NCBI GenBank assembly: GCA_964558505.1
Contig: CAZLEI010000004.1
Coordinates: forward strand, 9,367-73,366
DNA from: CAYMPW01 sp964558505
Lineage (GTDB): Archaea > Thermoplasmatota > Thermoplasmata > Methanomassiliicoccales > Methanomethylophilaceae
Length of the DNA stretch: 64,000 nucleotides
Direction: 5' to 3'
Part shown: in pieces, positions 49,818 through 57,716 of the stretch
Layout of the letters: each line of letters begins with the position of its first letter
Position numbering within the stretch: position 1 is the stretch's first letter
Program-made: the position numbers and the translations under genes
Notes under the pieces: model-generated
Databases searched by the model: none
Seen by the model: the letters and a program-made list of their open reading frames with translations, nothing else
What the model was told of the DNA's origin: nothing

Positions 49818-49894
49818 GCCCGCGTGGGGTAGCTTGGATATCCTGTGAGATTGCGGATCTCTTGACTCGGATTCGAATTCCGACGCGGGCGCCA
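49818..49894 (+). tRNA. tRNA-Arg (GCG)
   Basis: Acceptor GCCCGCG/CGCGGGC, D-arm 'GGGTAGCTTGGATATCC', anticodon loop TTGCGGA (GCG) on the stem TGAGA/TCTCT (one T-T mismatch at the base), T-arm TCGGA-TTCGAAT-TCCGA, discriminator G, encoded CCA (49892-49894). Two bases separate D-arm and anticodon stem, as in the other tRNA-Arg at 54771. No intron. Confidence 0.8.
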
Positions 49895-49925
49895 TTTTCA
49901 TCAGAATCAGCGATCTTTAGGAAGT

Positions 49926-51869
49926 TCATTCATCATCTTCCTCGATCTCGGCAGGCCAGACCTTGCTGACGATCTCCACATCCCCCGGCGGCAGTATCCT
50001 GGATACCTCTTCCTCGGGGACGTTCAGTTCTTTGGCGATCTCGTTGGCCTTGCGGCCGCTCTTTCCGCGGCCGGGCCTGATCACGAAGTACTTCTCAGAG
50101 AGGTTCTGCACGGCATCCAAGGGGCCGCACATGACCTTCCTGGTGCCCTGATAGGTTATCTCGCCCACTGCCAGTTCGATGGGCAGGTGGTACTCGTAGT
50201 TCCTCTTGCCGCGGATGATGAATGCTCCGCGGGGAACGAATTCTCCCGCCTGCGGGGTCTTGCTTACCTGGTCGGGGTAGACCCAGAATGCGGTGCCCTC
50301 CACCATGGCAGCCACCCACGCCTTGGATTGCGTGATGGCGAAGGCGCATGCCTGACGGAAGTCCGCGGGCGTGGCATCCTTCGATCCCTTCAGTACCACG
50401 GACGGTGCTCCGTGCACGTCGGCGTGCGCGTAGACGTCATCCTCTTTCAGCTGCTTCTTGACGAGGTTGTCGTTGGTGTGGGCATCCCTTCCCGCCATCA
50501 CGAGCTTCCCGGACGTGGTGATGAACCATTTGTTCTTCTCGAACCAGAACTGCTTCGTAGGCTGGACCTTGGTCTTGGCGATCGCCTTGGAGCGGTCCGC
50601 ATCCTTCTGCATCTTGGCCATCTCCTCTTTGCTGGAGTTCAGGGCATCCTCCGCCCTCTTCGCCTTCTCCGTCAGGTCCTTGCTCTCCTGGTATATGTCG
50701 GAGGCATTGGCATCGATCCCCTTGGTGTAATCCAGGGTCACGTTCAGGTCGCAGAACACGCCGGTGACCTTGTTCTTGGACGGGTCTATGGCCGATACAT
50801 AGGGGATCCTCATCGCTCCCTCGGACAGCTTGTCCCAGCTGAGCTTCGTGCTCTGCTGTTGAAGTACGGTGAGGAGTTCGTTGACCTTGGCGTAATCGGC
50901 ATAGATGGTGTCCGCACGCCTGCGGAGGTCCTCGGCCTCGAGGCGGTATTCCTCGATGGTCTCGGACTGCATGTCTATCCTCTTCTGCAGTTTGGCGATG
51001 ACGGGGTTGACATAGGCCTCCTCTTCTTCGTCAGCTATGGAATCCAGGTATTTCGACAGGGCATCCGACATGGTGTCGCAGGGCACTTTGCTAAGGCCGT
51101 CGTATGCAACGAGGTCGACGGGCGCCGCGTCCACGATGGTATCGCCGTCGGCGAACACCATGGGCACCGGATTCTCCAGCATGGTGCTGACGAGTTCGTT
51201 CACCGCCGAGTGCATCTTCGCCACAGTGGCGTCGTCTATGTCCGCAGTGGCGGCGTTCTTGTCCACCCCGCAGCGCCTGCACACTTCCTCGGCGTACTGT
51301 CCGCCGAGGTTCACGGCGGTCGCCAGGGTCCTGACGGTATCCGTGCCGGATGACCTGAACGCGGCCGCGAACTCCTCCTCTGTGGACTGCGTGGGATCGA
51401 ACCTGGGCTTCGCCATGTGGTATTCTTCGCCGGGACGGACCACACGGTCCCTCCAGGTCTTGTGTATGAGGCAGTTCATGATCTTCCCTTCGGAGATCAG
51501 CAGGACGTTCCCGCCGCCGAACAGCTCGAACACCAGGGTGTATTCCCCGTCGGATTTGGTGAGCTCCATGACCACGGTCCTGTCGAATCCGATCTGGTAC
51601 GTCTTACCGACCCTGGCGTTGTCTATGTACTTCCTCAGGTAGGTGGCGAACGACAGCGGCAGCGCCGGCGATTCCGGTTTGCTGTCCGGCATGTACAGCC
51701 ATTTCTTGTCCTTCAGGAACAGCTCCTTCTTGCCCTGTCCCTGGACATTGATCCTGAACAGGACATTGCCCGCTCCCCACTGGAACACCTTGTCCATATG
51801 GGCACCCTCGAGGGCGGCCATTTCTGTGACAACGGAGCGGACGTCGAAAGAGCTCATTTCCTTCTTCAT
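49926..51869 (-). CDS. rqcH: Rqc2/NEMF/RqcH family ribosome-quality-control protein
   Basis: About 647 residues from ATG 51869. NFACT-N domain with 'MDKVFQWGAGNVLFRI' and 'CLIHKTWRDRVVRPGEEY' (the Asp-Arg region needed for tailing in bacterial RqcH), a helical HhH segment, a long coiled coil ('RIDMQSETIEEYRLEAEDL' to 'KAKRAEDALNSSKEEMAKMQ'), and the NFACT-R core ('KNKWFITTSGKLVMAGRDAHTND', 'YAHADVHGAPSVV'). The family rescues stalled large subunits by adding C-terminal Ala tails. A longer frame reaches 51902, but the TATA-like GTTTATC (about 51890-51898) favours 51869. Confidence 0.92.
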   Translation of the reverse strand: MKKEMSSFDVRSVVTEMAALEGAHMDKVFQWGAGNVLFRINVQGQGKKELFLKDKKWLYMPDSKPESPALPLSFATYLRKYIDNARVGKTYQIGFDRTVVMELTKSDGEYTLVFELFGGGNVLLISEGKIMNCLIHKTWRDRVVRPGEEYHMAKPRFDPTQSTEEEFAAAFRSSGTDTVRTLATAVNLGGQYAEEVCRRCGVDKNAATADIDDATVAKMHSAVNELVSTMLENPVPMVFADGDTIVDAAPVDLVAYDGLSKVPCDTMSDALSKYLDSIADEEEEAYVNPVIAKLQKRIDMQSETIEEYRLEAEDLRRRADTIYADYAKVNELLTVLQQQSTKLSWDKLSEGAMRIPYVSAIDPSKNKVTGVFCDLNVTLDYTKGIDANASDIYQESKDLTEKAKRAEDALNSSKEEMAKMQKDADRSKAIAKTKVQPTKQFWFEKNKWFITTSGKLVMAGRDAHTNDNLVKKQLKEDDVYAHADVHGAPSVVLKGSKDATPADFRQACAFAITQSKAWVAAMVEGTAFWVYPDQVSKTPQAGEFVPRGAFIIRGKRNYEYHLPIELAVGEITYQGTRKVMCGPLDAVQNLSEKYFVIRPGRGKSGRKANEIAKELNVPEEEVSRILPPGDVEIVSKVWPAEIEEDDE

Positions 51870-51885
51870 GCGCGGGTATAGGCGG

Positions 51886-51898
51886 GACGGTTTGATAA
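51886..51898 (-). promoter_or_regulatory. TATA box for the rqcH-type gene
   Basis: Minus-strand ATGTTTATCAAAC lies about 20-28 bases before ATG 51869, fitting a leaderless transcript and ruling against the ATG at 51902. Confidence 0.5.
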
Positions 51899-51965
51899 AC
51901 ATTGACTTCCGAATCGATCAGTGTCAGAAAGGTTTATCAATGAAGGCCATGTTAGACCCTTCAAC

Positions 51966-52040
51966 GCCGCTGTGGCTAAGGGGTATAGCGACGCCTTGGT
52001 AAGGCGTAGGTCGAGGGTTCAATTCCCTCCAGCGGCTCCA
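51966..52040 (+). tRNA. tRNA-Thr (GGT)
   Basis: Acceptor GCCGCTG/CAGCGGC, anticodon arm ACGCC-TTGGTAA-GGCGT (GGT), T-loop TTCAATT, discriminator T, encoded CCA at 52038-52040. No intron. Confidence 0.92.
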
Positions 52041-52223
52041 TTCTCGCCTTCTGGTCGAGCGAACAGCTCGAAAGACTTCAGCGATCTTCGGATACGGTCA
52101 GTCCGTCATCGGTCGGGCCTCGGATTCCCAATCAATTGTTCCAGAGATATGCGCGGAGCATTCATGCTCACAATGTGGGAAACGATCCGCGCCTCGTGCT
52201 CCACGGTGCCGAGACGTGCTTGT

Positions 52224-52254
52224 GCCCCGCGCCTCGGGATGCCGAGGCCGGGGC
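52224..52254 (-). terminator. Strong GC hairpin after the DUF1015 gene
   Basis: GCCCCG-c-GCCTCGG-GATG-CCGAGGC-CGGGGC: a 13-bp stem with one bulge and a four-base loop, about 20 bases past the DUF1015 stop on the minus strand. There is no T-tract, so it may be a 3'-end stabiliser rather than a terminator. No gene was seen in the rest of 52041-52273. Confidence 0.4.
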
Positions 52255-52273
52255 GGAGCCTACGGAATCCGGC

Positions 52274-53461
52274 TCAGGACATCCTGTAGAATACCCATCC
52301 GGACCAGATCTTGGGGAAGAAGAAAGTGGTCTTCTTGGGCATGCGCTTCCCGATCATCGAGAGGTCCCAGATAGTCTTGAGGGACGGTTCGTTGAGGACG
52401 ATCGCCAGATCGTGCTCCTTGCGGGCCATCTTCTCCTTGACCGAGGACAGCTCGGCGTCATAGGAGACCTTCGCCTTGTCCTCGTCGGATTTGTAGATGC
52501 CTTTCATGATGATCTCCTGGGCGACATACGTGTCCAGGTTCCACATGGGATCGGCGGCGCCGTCGTATTTCGCGACGAAGCACCTGCCGGACTTGAACAT
52601 GAGCCCCATCATCCAATCCTTCATGCAGGATTCCATCTCCTCCTCGGTGACCTCTTTGACCGACATCTTCTCGGAGATCTTGGCGATGGCGTTCTTCTCG
52701 GAGATCGATTCCGCATCGATCAGGCGGTGGGTCGGCCAGATGACCAGTCCCGGGTCCTTGTCCGCGACCAGCGTCGCCAGGACATATCCCTTCTTCTCGT
52801 CGTCCGGATTCTCCAGGGAGTAGTTCAGGGCGGTCTCGTACCTGTGGTGGCCGTCGGCGATGAGCATCCTCTGGGATGCCAGCTCCTTGGTGACGGCTTC
52901 GCAGATCTCGGGATCCGCGATCCTCAGGTACCTGTGCTCCACGCCGCTGTCGTCCACGTACCTGTAGACGAGTTTGGCGTTGTTCTTGACCTTGAAATCC
53001 AGGTCCTTCGACAGTCCCTCGAATATGCCGAATATCGACTCGAGGTGCGTCTCCATGTCCCTGAGCAGGTTGAGGCGGTCGGCCTTGACCTTGGAGAACG
53101 TCTCCTCGTGAGGTATGATGTGCCCCTCCTCGTACTTCTCGGTCTTCAGTATCCCCACGATGCCGGTCCTGACTTTCTTCGTGCCGGCATCGTCGAATGT
53201 CTGTTCGTAAAGGTAGAATGAATCAGTGTCCTGTTTCAGTGCGCCTTCGGAGATCCAGGAATCCATCTCCTTCCGGGCCCCCGAGTACCTTTTGTCCGCG
53301 TCGGGCAGGAGCGTGAGGCGGGTGACGTTGTGGGGTCTCGACTGCAGGTCTTTCAGGTACGCGTCTCCGATGACGTCGTAAGGGGGTGAGATGCGGTCGC
53401 CTATCTTCTCGCCGTCCTTGAGGGACGGCCTGTATCCGGGGAATGGCAGGAATGTAACCAT
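52274..53461 (-). CDS. DUF1015 family protein
   Basis: 395 residues from ATG 53461 (AGAGG upstream; a frame back to 53497 is less likely). The family pattern is visible: 'FPGYRPSLKDGEKIGDRISPPYDVI' region, 'YLYEQTF', 'HEETFSKVKADRLNLLRDMETHL' region, 'IADGHHRYETALNY' and 'IWPTHRLID'. This family (also called HTH-domain SerK-like) includes ADP-dependent serine kinases in some archaea, but function here is not established. It is 55 bases downstream of hypE on the same strand. Confidence 0.88.
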   Translation of the reverse strand: MVTFLPFPGYRPSLKDGEKIGDRISPPYDVIGDAYLKDLQSRPHNVTRLTLLPDADKRYSGARKEMDSWISEGALKQDTDSFYLYEQTFDDAGTKKVRTGIVGILKTEKYEEGHIIPHEETFSKVKADRLNLLRDMETHLESIFGIFEGLSKDLDFKVKNNAKLVYRYVDDSGVEHRYLRIADPEICEAVTKELASQRMLIADGHHRYETALNYSLENPDDEKKGYVLATLVADKDPGLVIWPTHRLIDAESISEKNAIAKISEKMSVKEVTEEEMESCMKDWMMGLMFKSGRCFVAKYDGAADPMWNLDTYVAQEIIMKGIYKSDEDKAKVSYDAELSSVKEKMARKEHDLAIVLNEPSLKTIWDLSMIGKRMPKKTTFFFPKIWSGWVFYRMS

Positions 53462-53516
53462 GATGGGGCCTCTTGCAGGGCAATCCCACCATGGCAATAA
53501 TAATTTTCGCAGGGTT

Positions 53517-54563
53517 TCAGCAGATCCTGGGGACAGGGTCGCCTGCGGGGGCTTCCAGTATCCTGCGTCCGCCGACCTCGGTCTTCAAGACTACCCTGTG
53601 GGGGCCGTCGTTGGCGTATCCGATGATGGCGGCGTCCTTCCCTTCGGGAGTGGACCTGAGCGTCCTCACGATCTCCTCGGCCATGTCGGGCACGCAGGCG
53701 ATCATGGCCTTGCCCTCGTTGCCGATGTTCAGCGGGTCGATGCCCAGCAGGTCGCAGGCGTTCACCACGCCATCCCTCAGGGGGATGTCCGCATACTCGA
53801 TCTCCATGCCGACCTTGGATTTGTCGCACCACTCGTTGAGGGTGTTGGCCATGCCTCCGCGGGTCGGGTCCTTCATGCAGGTGATCCCGCCGGTCCTCAG
53901 TGCCTTCTCGATCATCCTGTTGAGGGGGGCGACATCGCTCTGGACCTCGCTCTCGAATCCGTAGCCTTCGCGGAATGACAGGAGCGCCACGCCGTGGTCT
54001 CCCAGGTACCCGGATGCTATGATGGCATCGCCCGGCCTGATGTTGTCGTCGGTGCACCAGCGGGAATCGAACTTGCGGTACGCCTCGACGACCGATATGT
54101 CGTGGTCCAGGTAGTCCGGCCTCTTCCCGATGGCGGATGTGCACATGAACATCTGATCCACGGCGCCGGCCTCGACGACCTTGGTGTCGCCGGTGACGAT
54201 AGGGACGCCGCAGCCTTCAGCGGTCTTGCCGAGGCTTTCCATGACCTTGTCGACGATGTCGATGTCCAAACCCTCTTCGATTATGGCGGAACAGGACAGC
54301 GCGATGGGCCTGGCACCCATGACCGATATGTCGTTGACGGTGCCCGCCACGCAGATCTTGCCGATATCGCCGCCGGGGAAGAAGAGGGGCTTCACAGTGT
54401 GACCGTCGGTCGTGAACACCACATCATCCACCACAGCCGAGTCATCCATGGCGTCCAATGCGACCTCGCTCTGCATCTTGGGGAAATGGCAGGTCACATG
54501 CTTGGACAGGAAATCCTGCATGGTCTCTCCTCCAGCTCCGTGGTTCATCACTACTTTCTGCAT
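53517..54563 (-). CDS. hypE: Hydrogenase expression/formation protein HypE
   Basis: 348 residues of the PurM/AIR-synthase-like fold: 'MNHGAGGETMQDFL', 'MDDSAVVDD', 'FTTDGHTVKPLFFPGGDIGKI' region, 'GDTKVVE', 'MKDPTRGGMANTLNEW' and the obligatory C-terminal Cys ('PRIC'). The Cys accepts a carbamoyl group and is dehydrated to a thiocyanate, providing the CN ligands of [NiFe]-hydrogenase. Together with hypB it indicates a functional [NiFe]-hydrogenase in this organism. Confidence 0.95.
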   Translation of the reverse strand: MQKVVMNHGAGGETMQDFLSKHVTCHFPKMQSEVALDAMDDSAVVDDVVFTTDGHTVKPLFFPGGDIGKICVAGTVNDISVMGARPIALSCSAIIEEGLDIDIVDKVMESLGKTAEGCGVPIVTGDTKVVEAGAVDQMFMCTSAIGKRPDYLDHDISVVEAYRKFDSRWCTDDNIRPGDAIIASGYLGDHGVALLSFREGYGFESEVQSDVAPLNRMIEKALRTGGITCMKDPTRGGMANTLNEWCDKSKVGMEIEYADIPLRDGVVNACDLLGIDPLNIGNEGKAMIACVPDMAEEIVRTLRSTPEGKDAAIIGYANDGPHRVVLKTEVGGRRILEAPAGDPVPRIC

Positions 54564-54770
54564 GATGCACGCGCATTATCTACCGCGCATAAAGACTTTC
54601 ACACGTGCACGGCGCTGCGGCCGCAACGGGCGGTCCGCGGCAGCGGCGAACCCCGGTTCCGGGCGCCGGCCCCGGGCAGTCTCCGACGGACCGGGCATGC
54701 GTTTCCATGCGCCGTTTCGATATCCAGGATGCGCCTGGTTTAATAGAGCGGAGGCATTAGGAGAGATCAA

Positions 54771-54845
54771 GGGCCTGTAGGGTAACTAGGATCATCCTTT
54801 CAGCCTTCGGAGCTGATAATCCGGGTTCAAATCCCGGCGGGCCCA
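54771..54845 (+). tRNA. tRNA-Arg (TCG)
   Basis: Acceptor GGGCCTG/CGGGCCC (one T-G pair), D-arm 'GGGTAACTAGGATCATCC', anticodon arm TCAGC-CTTCGGA-GCTGA (TCG), T-arm CCGGG-TTCAAAT-CCCGG, discriminator A, no encoded CCA. A TATA-like GGTTTAATAG at about 54737 precedes it. The rest of 54564-54770 is GC-rich with no gene seen. Confidence 0.87.
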
Positions 54846-54892
54846 CATGATCCCGCCACTCCATCCATGTTATCGGACATCCGCGGGAGAAT

Positions 54893-54902
54893 CCTTTATA
54901 TC
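54893..54902 (+). promoter_or_regulatory. TATA box for the XRE-cupin / acyl-CoA synthetase operon
   Basis: CCTTTATATC would start transcription near 54925, giving a leader of about 27 bases before ATG 54952. Confidence 0.5.
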
Positions 54903-54951
54903 TTATTCCGATTCGCCAACTCGGGAATGCGTCGCGTTCCAGGATGAAAAC

Positions 54952-55506
54952 ATGACAGACACGAAGAAGCTCGGGAAGAGAGTCAAGATGTACAGAGAGA
55001 AACTTGGGCTGACCCAGGAGGACCTTGCTGCGAACACCGGACTAACCGTCTCCTACGTGCAGGATGTCGAAACGGGCGAGGTCTACCCCCCGATAGGTAA
55101 CATCATCAAGCTGTCCAGGGCCCTGGGCCAGAGGGTCGGTACCTTCATGGACGACCAGTTCCAGCCAGATCCCATCATCGTCCGCTCGGACGCAAGGGTG
55201 GAGGACACGTCCAAGAAGGGCGCAGAGGGCCATTATCATTATTACCACCTGGGAAGGGGCAAGACGGACAGGCACATGGAGCCCATGTTCATCAGGATAA
55301 TGGAGGATGACGTGAAGAAGATCTCATCCCACGAGGGAGAGGAGTTCATCATCGTCGTATCCGGGAAGATCCTGGTGAAGTACGGCAAGCAGGAATCGGT
55401 GCTGGAGGCGGGGGATTCGGCGTACTACAACTCCGTGGTGCCCCACTACATAGGAGCCATCGACGGCCCCGCTGAGATCTATGCGGTGCTGTATGTCCCG
55501 GATTGA
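54952..55506 (+). CDS. XRE-family HTH regulator with cupin domain
   Basis: 184 residues. N-terminal XRE HTH ('LGKRVKMYREKLGLTQEDLAANTGLTVSYVQDVETG' region) and C-terminal cupin ('HMEPMFIRIMED', 'SSHEGEEFIIVVSGKILVKYG', 'LEAGDSAYYNSVVPHYIGAIDG'). Such proteins bind a small metabolite or acyl-CoA-type ligand in the cupin. The frame extends upstream to 54847 across the tRNA end, but AGGATG and the TATA box favour ATG 54952. It is nine bases before the acyl-CoA synthetase gene, its likely target and operon partner. Confidence 0.9.
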   Translation: MTDTKKLGKRVKMYREKLGLTQEDLAANTGLTVSYVQDVETGEVYPPIGNIIKLSRALGQRVGTFMDDQFQPDPIIVRSDARVEDTSKKGAEGHYHYYHLGRGKTDRHMEPMFIRIMEDDVKKISSHEGEEFIIVVSGKILVKYGKQESVLEAGDSAYYNSVVPHYIGAIDGPAEIYAVLYVPD

Positions 55507-55515
55507 GGCGATATC

Positions 55516-57180
55516 ATGCCGTGCACACCTAGGGAGAACATAACGTCGGACGAGAGGCTCGGCGACCTGCTGGACAAATGCATCAGGAACCATCCGGACA
55601 ACGATGCCATAGTGTACGTTGACAGGGACCTGAGGCTTTCCTGGAGGGAGTGGGGCATCGAGGTCGACCGTGTGGCCAAGGGGATGATGGCCATGGGCAT
55701 CCAGAAGGGCGAGAAGGTCGCCGTGTGGGCGACGAACGTCCCGGATTGGGTGACCATAATGTTCGCGACCGCGAAGATAGGCGCGATCATGCTGACCATC
55801 AATACGAATTACAAATCCAGTGAGCTCGATTACGTGCTCAGGCAGTCCGACATGGAGAACCTGTTCCTCATCAACGGGGTCCGCGACTGCGATTACGTGG
55901 AAACGGTGTACGGACTGGTCCCAGAACTGAGGATCCAGCCCCGCGAATCGTTCCACAGCGACAAGTACCCGCACCTCAAGAGGGTGATATTCCTCGGTCC
56001 GGAGAAGCACCGCGGGATGTACTCCATGAACGAGCTCAAATCGCTCGCCGTGCAGACCGATGATGCGGAATACAAGGCGAGGCAGGACGCAGTGGACGTC
56101 CACGATGTGGTGATGATGCAGTACACCTCGGGCACCACAGGGTTCCCGAAGGGCGTGATGCTCACGCATTTCAACATAGCCAATGACGGGTACTGGCTGG
56201 GAGCGAACATGAACTACTGCTCCGATGACAGGCTGTGCCTCACGGTGCCGCTGTTCCATTGCTTCGGCTGCGTGCTCGGCGTGATGGCCGTCATCAACCA
56301 CGGCGTCACGATGGTCTTCTGCGAGGTCTTCGATCCCGTGAAGGTCATGACGTCCATCGAGGTCGAGAGATGCACATCCGTGTACGGAGTGCCCACGATG
56401 TTCATCGCCATGATGGAGCACAAGCTGTTCAACAAGTTCGATTTCTCTTCCCTGAGGACCGGTATAATGGCCGGATCTCCCTGCCCCATCAAGGCCATGC
56501 AGGACGTGGTCGAGAAGATGAACATGAAGGAGATCACCATAGTCTACGGGCTCACAGAGGCGTCGCCGGGTATGACCCAGACAACATGGGACGAGCCTTC
56601 GCTGGAGAGGAAGTGCTCCACGGTCGGCAAGCACCTCCAGGGCGTGGAGACGGAGATCCTGGACACGGAGACCGGGGAGATATGCCCGACCGGGGTGGTC
56701 GGGGAGTTCTGCTGCCGCGGGTACAACGTCATGAAAGGGTACTACAAGATGCCCGAGGAGACCGCGAAGGTCATCGACAGGAACGGTTGGCTCCATTCCG
56801 GGGACCTGGGCGTCAAGGATGCCGAGGGATACTTCTCGGTCACCGGGAGGATAAAGGACATGATCATCCGCGGAGGGGAGAACATCTACCCCAAGGAGGT
56901 CGAGGATTTCCTCTACCACATGCCCGGAGTGAGCGATGTCCAGGTGGTCGGCGTGCCCAGTGCAAAGTACGGCGAGCAGCCCGGTGCCTTTGTGATCCGG
57001 AAGAAGGGTCACGAGGACATGATCGAGCAGGATGTGCTCGACTACTGCAAGGACAAGATCGCCTGGTACAAGACCCCGAAGTACATCGCGTTCGTGGACG
57101 AGTTCCCGTTGACCGCCAGCGGGAAGATCATGAAGTTCAAGCTCCGCGAGATGGCTCACGAGCGTTGGCCGGATGCCTGA
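55516..57180 (+). CDS. AMP-forming acyl-CoA synthetase
   Basis: 554 residues of the ANL superfamily. P-loop 'MQYTSGTTGFPKGVMLTH', A5 'IVYGLTEASP', A7 'LHSGDLGVKD', A8 'RIKDMIIRGGENIYPKEVE' and the catalytic lysine in 'LTASGKIMKFKLRE' are all present, so it should be active. It most resembles medium-chain/short-chain acyl-CoA ligases (COG0318). The substrate is unknown. Pairing with an XRE-cupin regulator is widespread in methanogens and points to regulation by the acid or its CoA ester (inference). Confidence 0.93.
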   Translation: MPCTPRENITSDERLGDLLDKCIRNHPDNDAIVYVDRDLRLSWREWGIEVDRVAKGMMAMGIQKGEKVAVWATNVPDWVTIMFATAKIGAIMLTINTNYKSSELDYVLRQSDMENLFLINGVRDCDYVETVYGLVPELRIQPRESFHSDKYPHLKRVIFLGPEKHRGMYSMNELKSLAVQTDDAEYKARQDAVDVHDVVMMQYTSGTTGFPKGVMLTHFNIANDGYWLGANMNYCSDDRLCLTVPLFHCFGCVLGVMAVINHGVTMVFCEVFDPVKVMTSIEVERCTSVYGVPTMFIAMMEHKLFNKFDFSSLRTGIMAGSPCPIKAMQDVVEKMNMKEITIVYGLTEASPGMTQTTWDEPSLERKCSTVGKHLQGVETEILDTETGEICPTGVVGEFCCRGYNVMKGYYKMPEETAKVIDRNGWLHSGDLGVKDAEGYFSVTGRIKDMIIRGGENIYPKEVEDFLYHMPGVSDVQVVGVPSAKYGEQPGAFVIRKKGHEDMIEQDVLDYCKDKIAWYKTPKYIAFVDEFPLTASGKIMKFKLREMAHERWPDA

Positions 57181-57202
57181 TCGGGCAGATCCGCATCGAA
57201 AC

Positions 57203-57222
57203 CTCTTATTTTCATTTTCATC
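57203..57222 (+). terminator. T-rich terminator after the acyl-CoA synthetase gene
   Basis: CCTCTTATTTTCATTTTCAT begins about 22 bases past the stop, fitting oligo-T termination. Confidence 0.4.
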
Positions 57223-57234
57223 GGGAGATGCCCG

Positions 57235-57450
57235 ACACGGATCGTGTTAGGGAAATATTGGTCCACGGCCGCGGGGCACGTGGACCGAGGTATCAGAAAT
57301 GAAGAATGCTCAAGCCCAGATGGGGTAAGGGGCCCTGCAGTTTTTACTGCAGGATTATCGCGGTCATCAGTAGAGTCTTGCGAACCACCGTGGAGCGTCA
57401 GGTCGTAGCAGAGGTAAAGCACCAATCGGACACATCTTTCCTTGCCAAGG
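57235..57450. ncRNA. Candidate structured non-coding RNA
   Basis: No plausible gene covers 57181-57677. In the first half four inverted repeats follow one another: ACACG-GAT-CGTGT (57235-57247), GGTCCACG/CGTGGACC (57260-57286), CCTGCAGT-TTTT-ACTGCAGG (57334-57353) and CCTTG-C-CAAGG (57440-57450). The sequence does not match the RNase P or SRP RNA signatures I looked for. Strand and ends are uncertain. It may be a small RNA or a long structured leader. Beyond 57480 the DNA turns AT-rich. Confidence 0.35.
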
Positions 57451-57570
57451 TCCTGTACTCTGAACAATAGTTCTCGCCGCTTATCTTCATGACTTGCCGT
57501 TTGGAAATTGTAGCTTACCTCCGAATTAGAATCTATGTACTACTATTTATACCTAATTGAATACGATATT

Positions 57571-57609
57571 CGTAGAAATTCTACTGAAAAATAATGAAAA
57601 CGTAGAAAT
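57571..57609. repeat. CGTAGAAAT direct repeats, candidate operator
   Basis: CGTAGAAAT occurs at 57571 and again at 57601, exactly 30 bases apart (about three helical turns). The first copy is part of an inverted repeat GTAGAA-A-TTCTAC (57572-57584). They lie in an unusually AT-rich stretch upstream of the sulfite reductase gene. Confidence 0.45.
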
Positions 57610-57716
57610 AATATGATAAAACCCTGCCAATCGAATGCCTGGCCACTCTTTACGAAATCAGTAGCACGAGGTCATCGATGGGAAGCCGTATCAATCCGCG
57701 GCCGTTATCTGTACGC

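Noticed and set aside
57260..57450. RNase P or SRP RNA
   Set aside because: I looked for the conserved RNase P blocks (GAGGAAAGTCC, ACAGAA) and the SRP helix-8 loop on both strands and found none.
57156..57467. 103-residue minus-strand frame in the structured interval
   Set aside because: It crosses several inverted repeats and overlaps the end of the acyl-CoA synthetase gene; no start signals.
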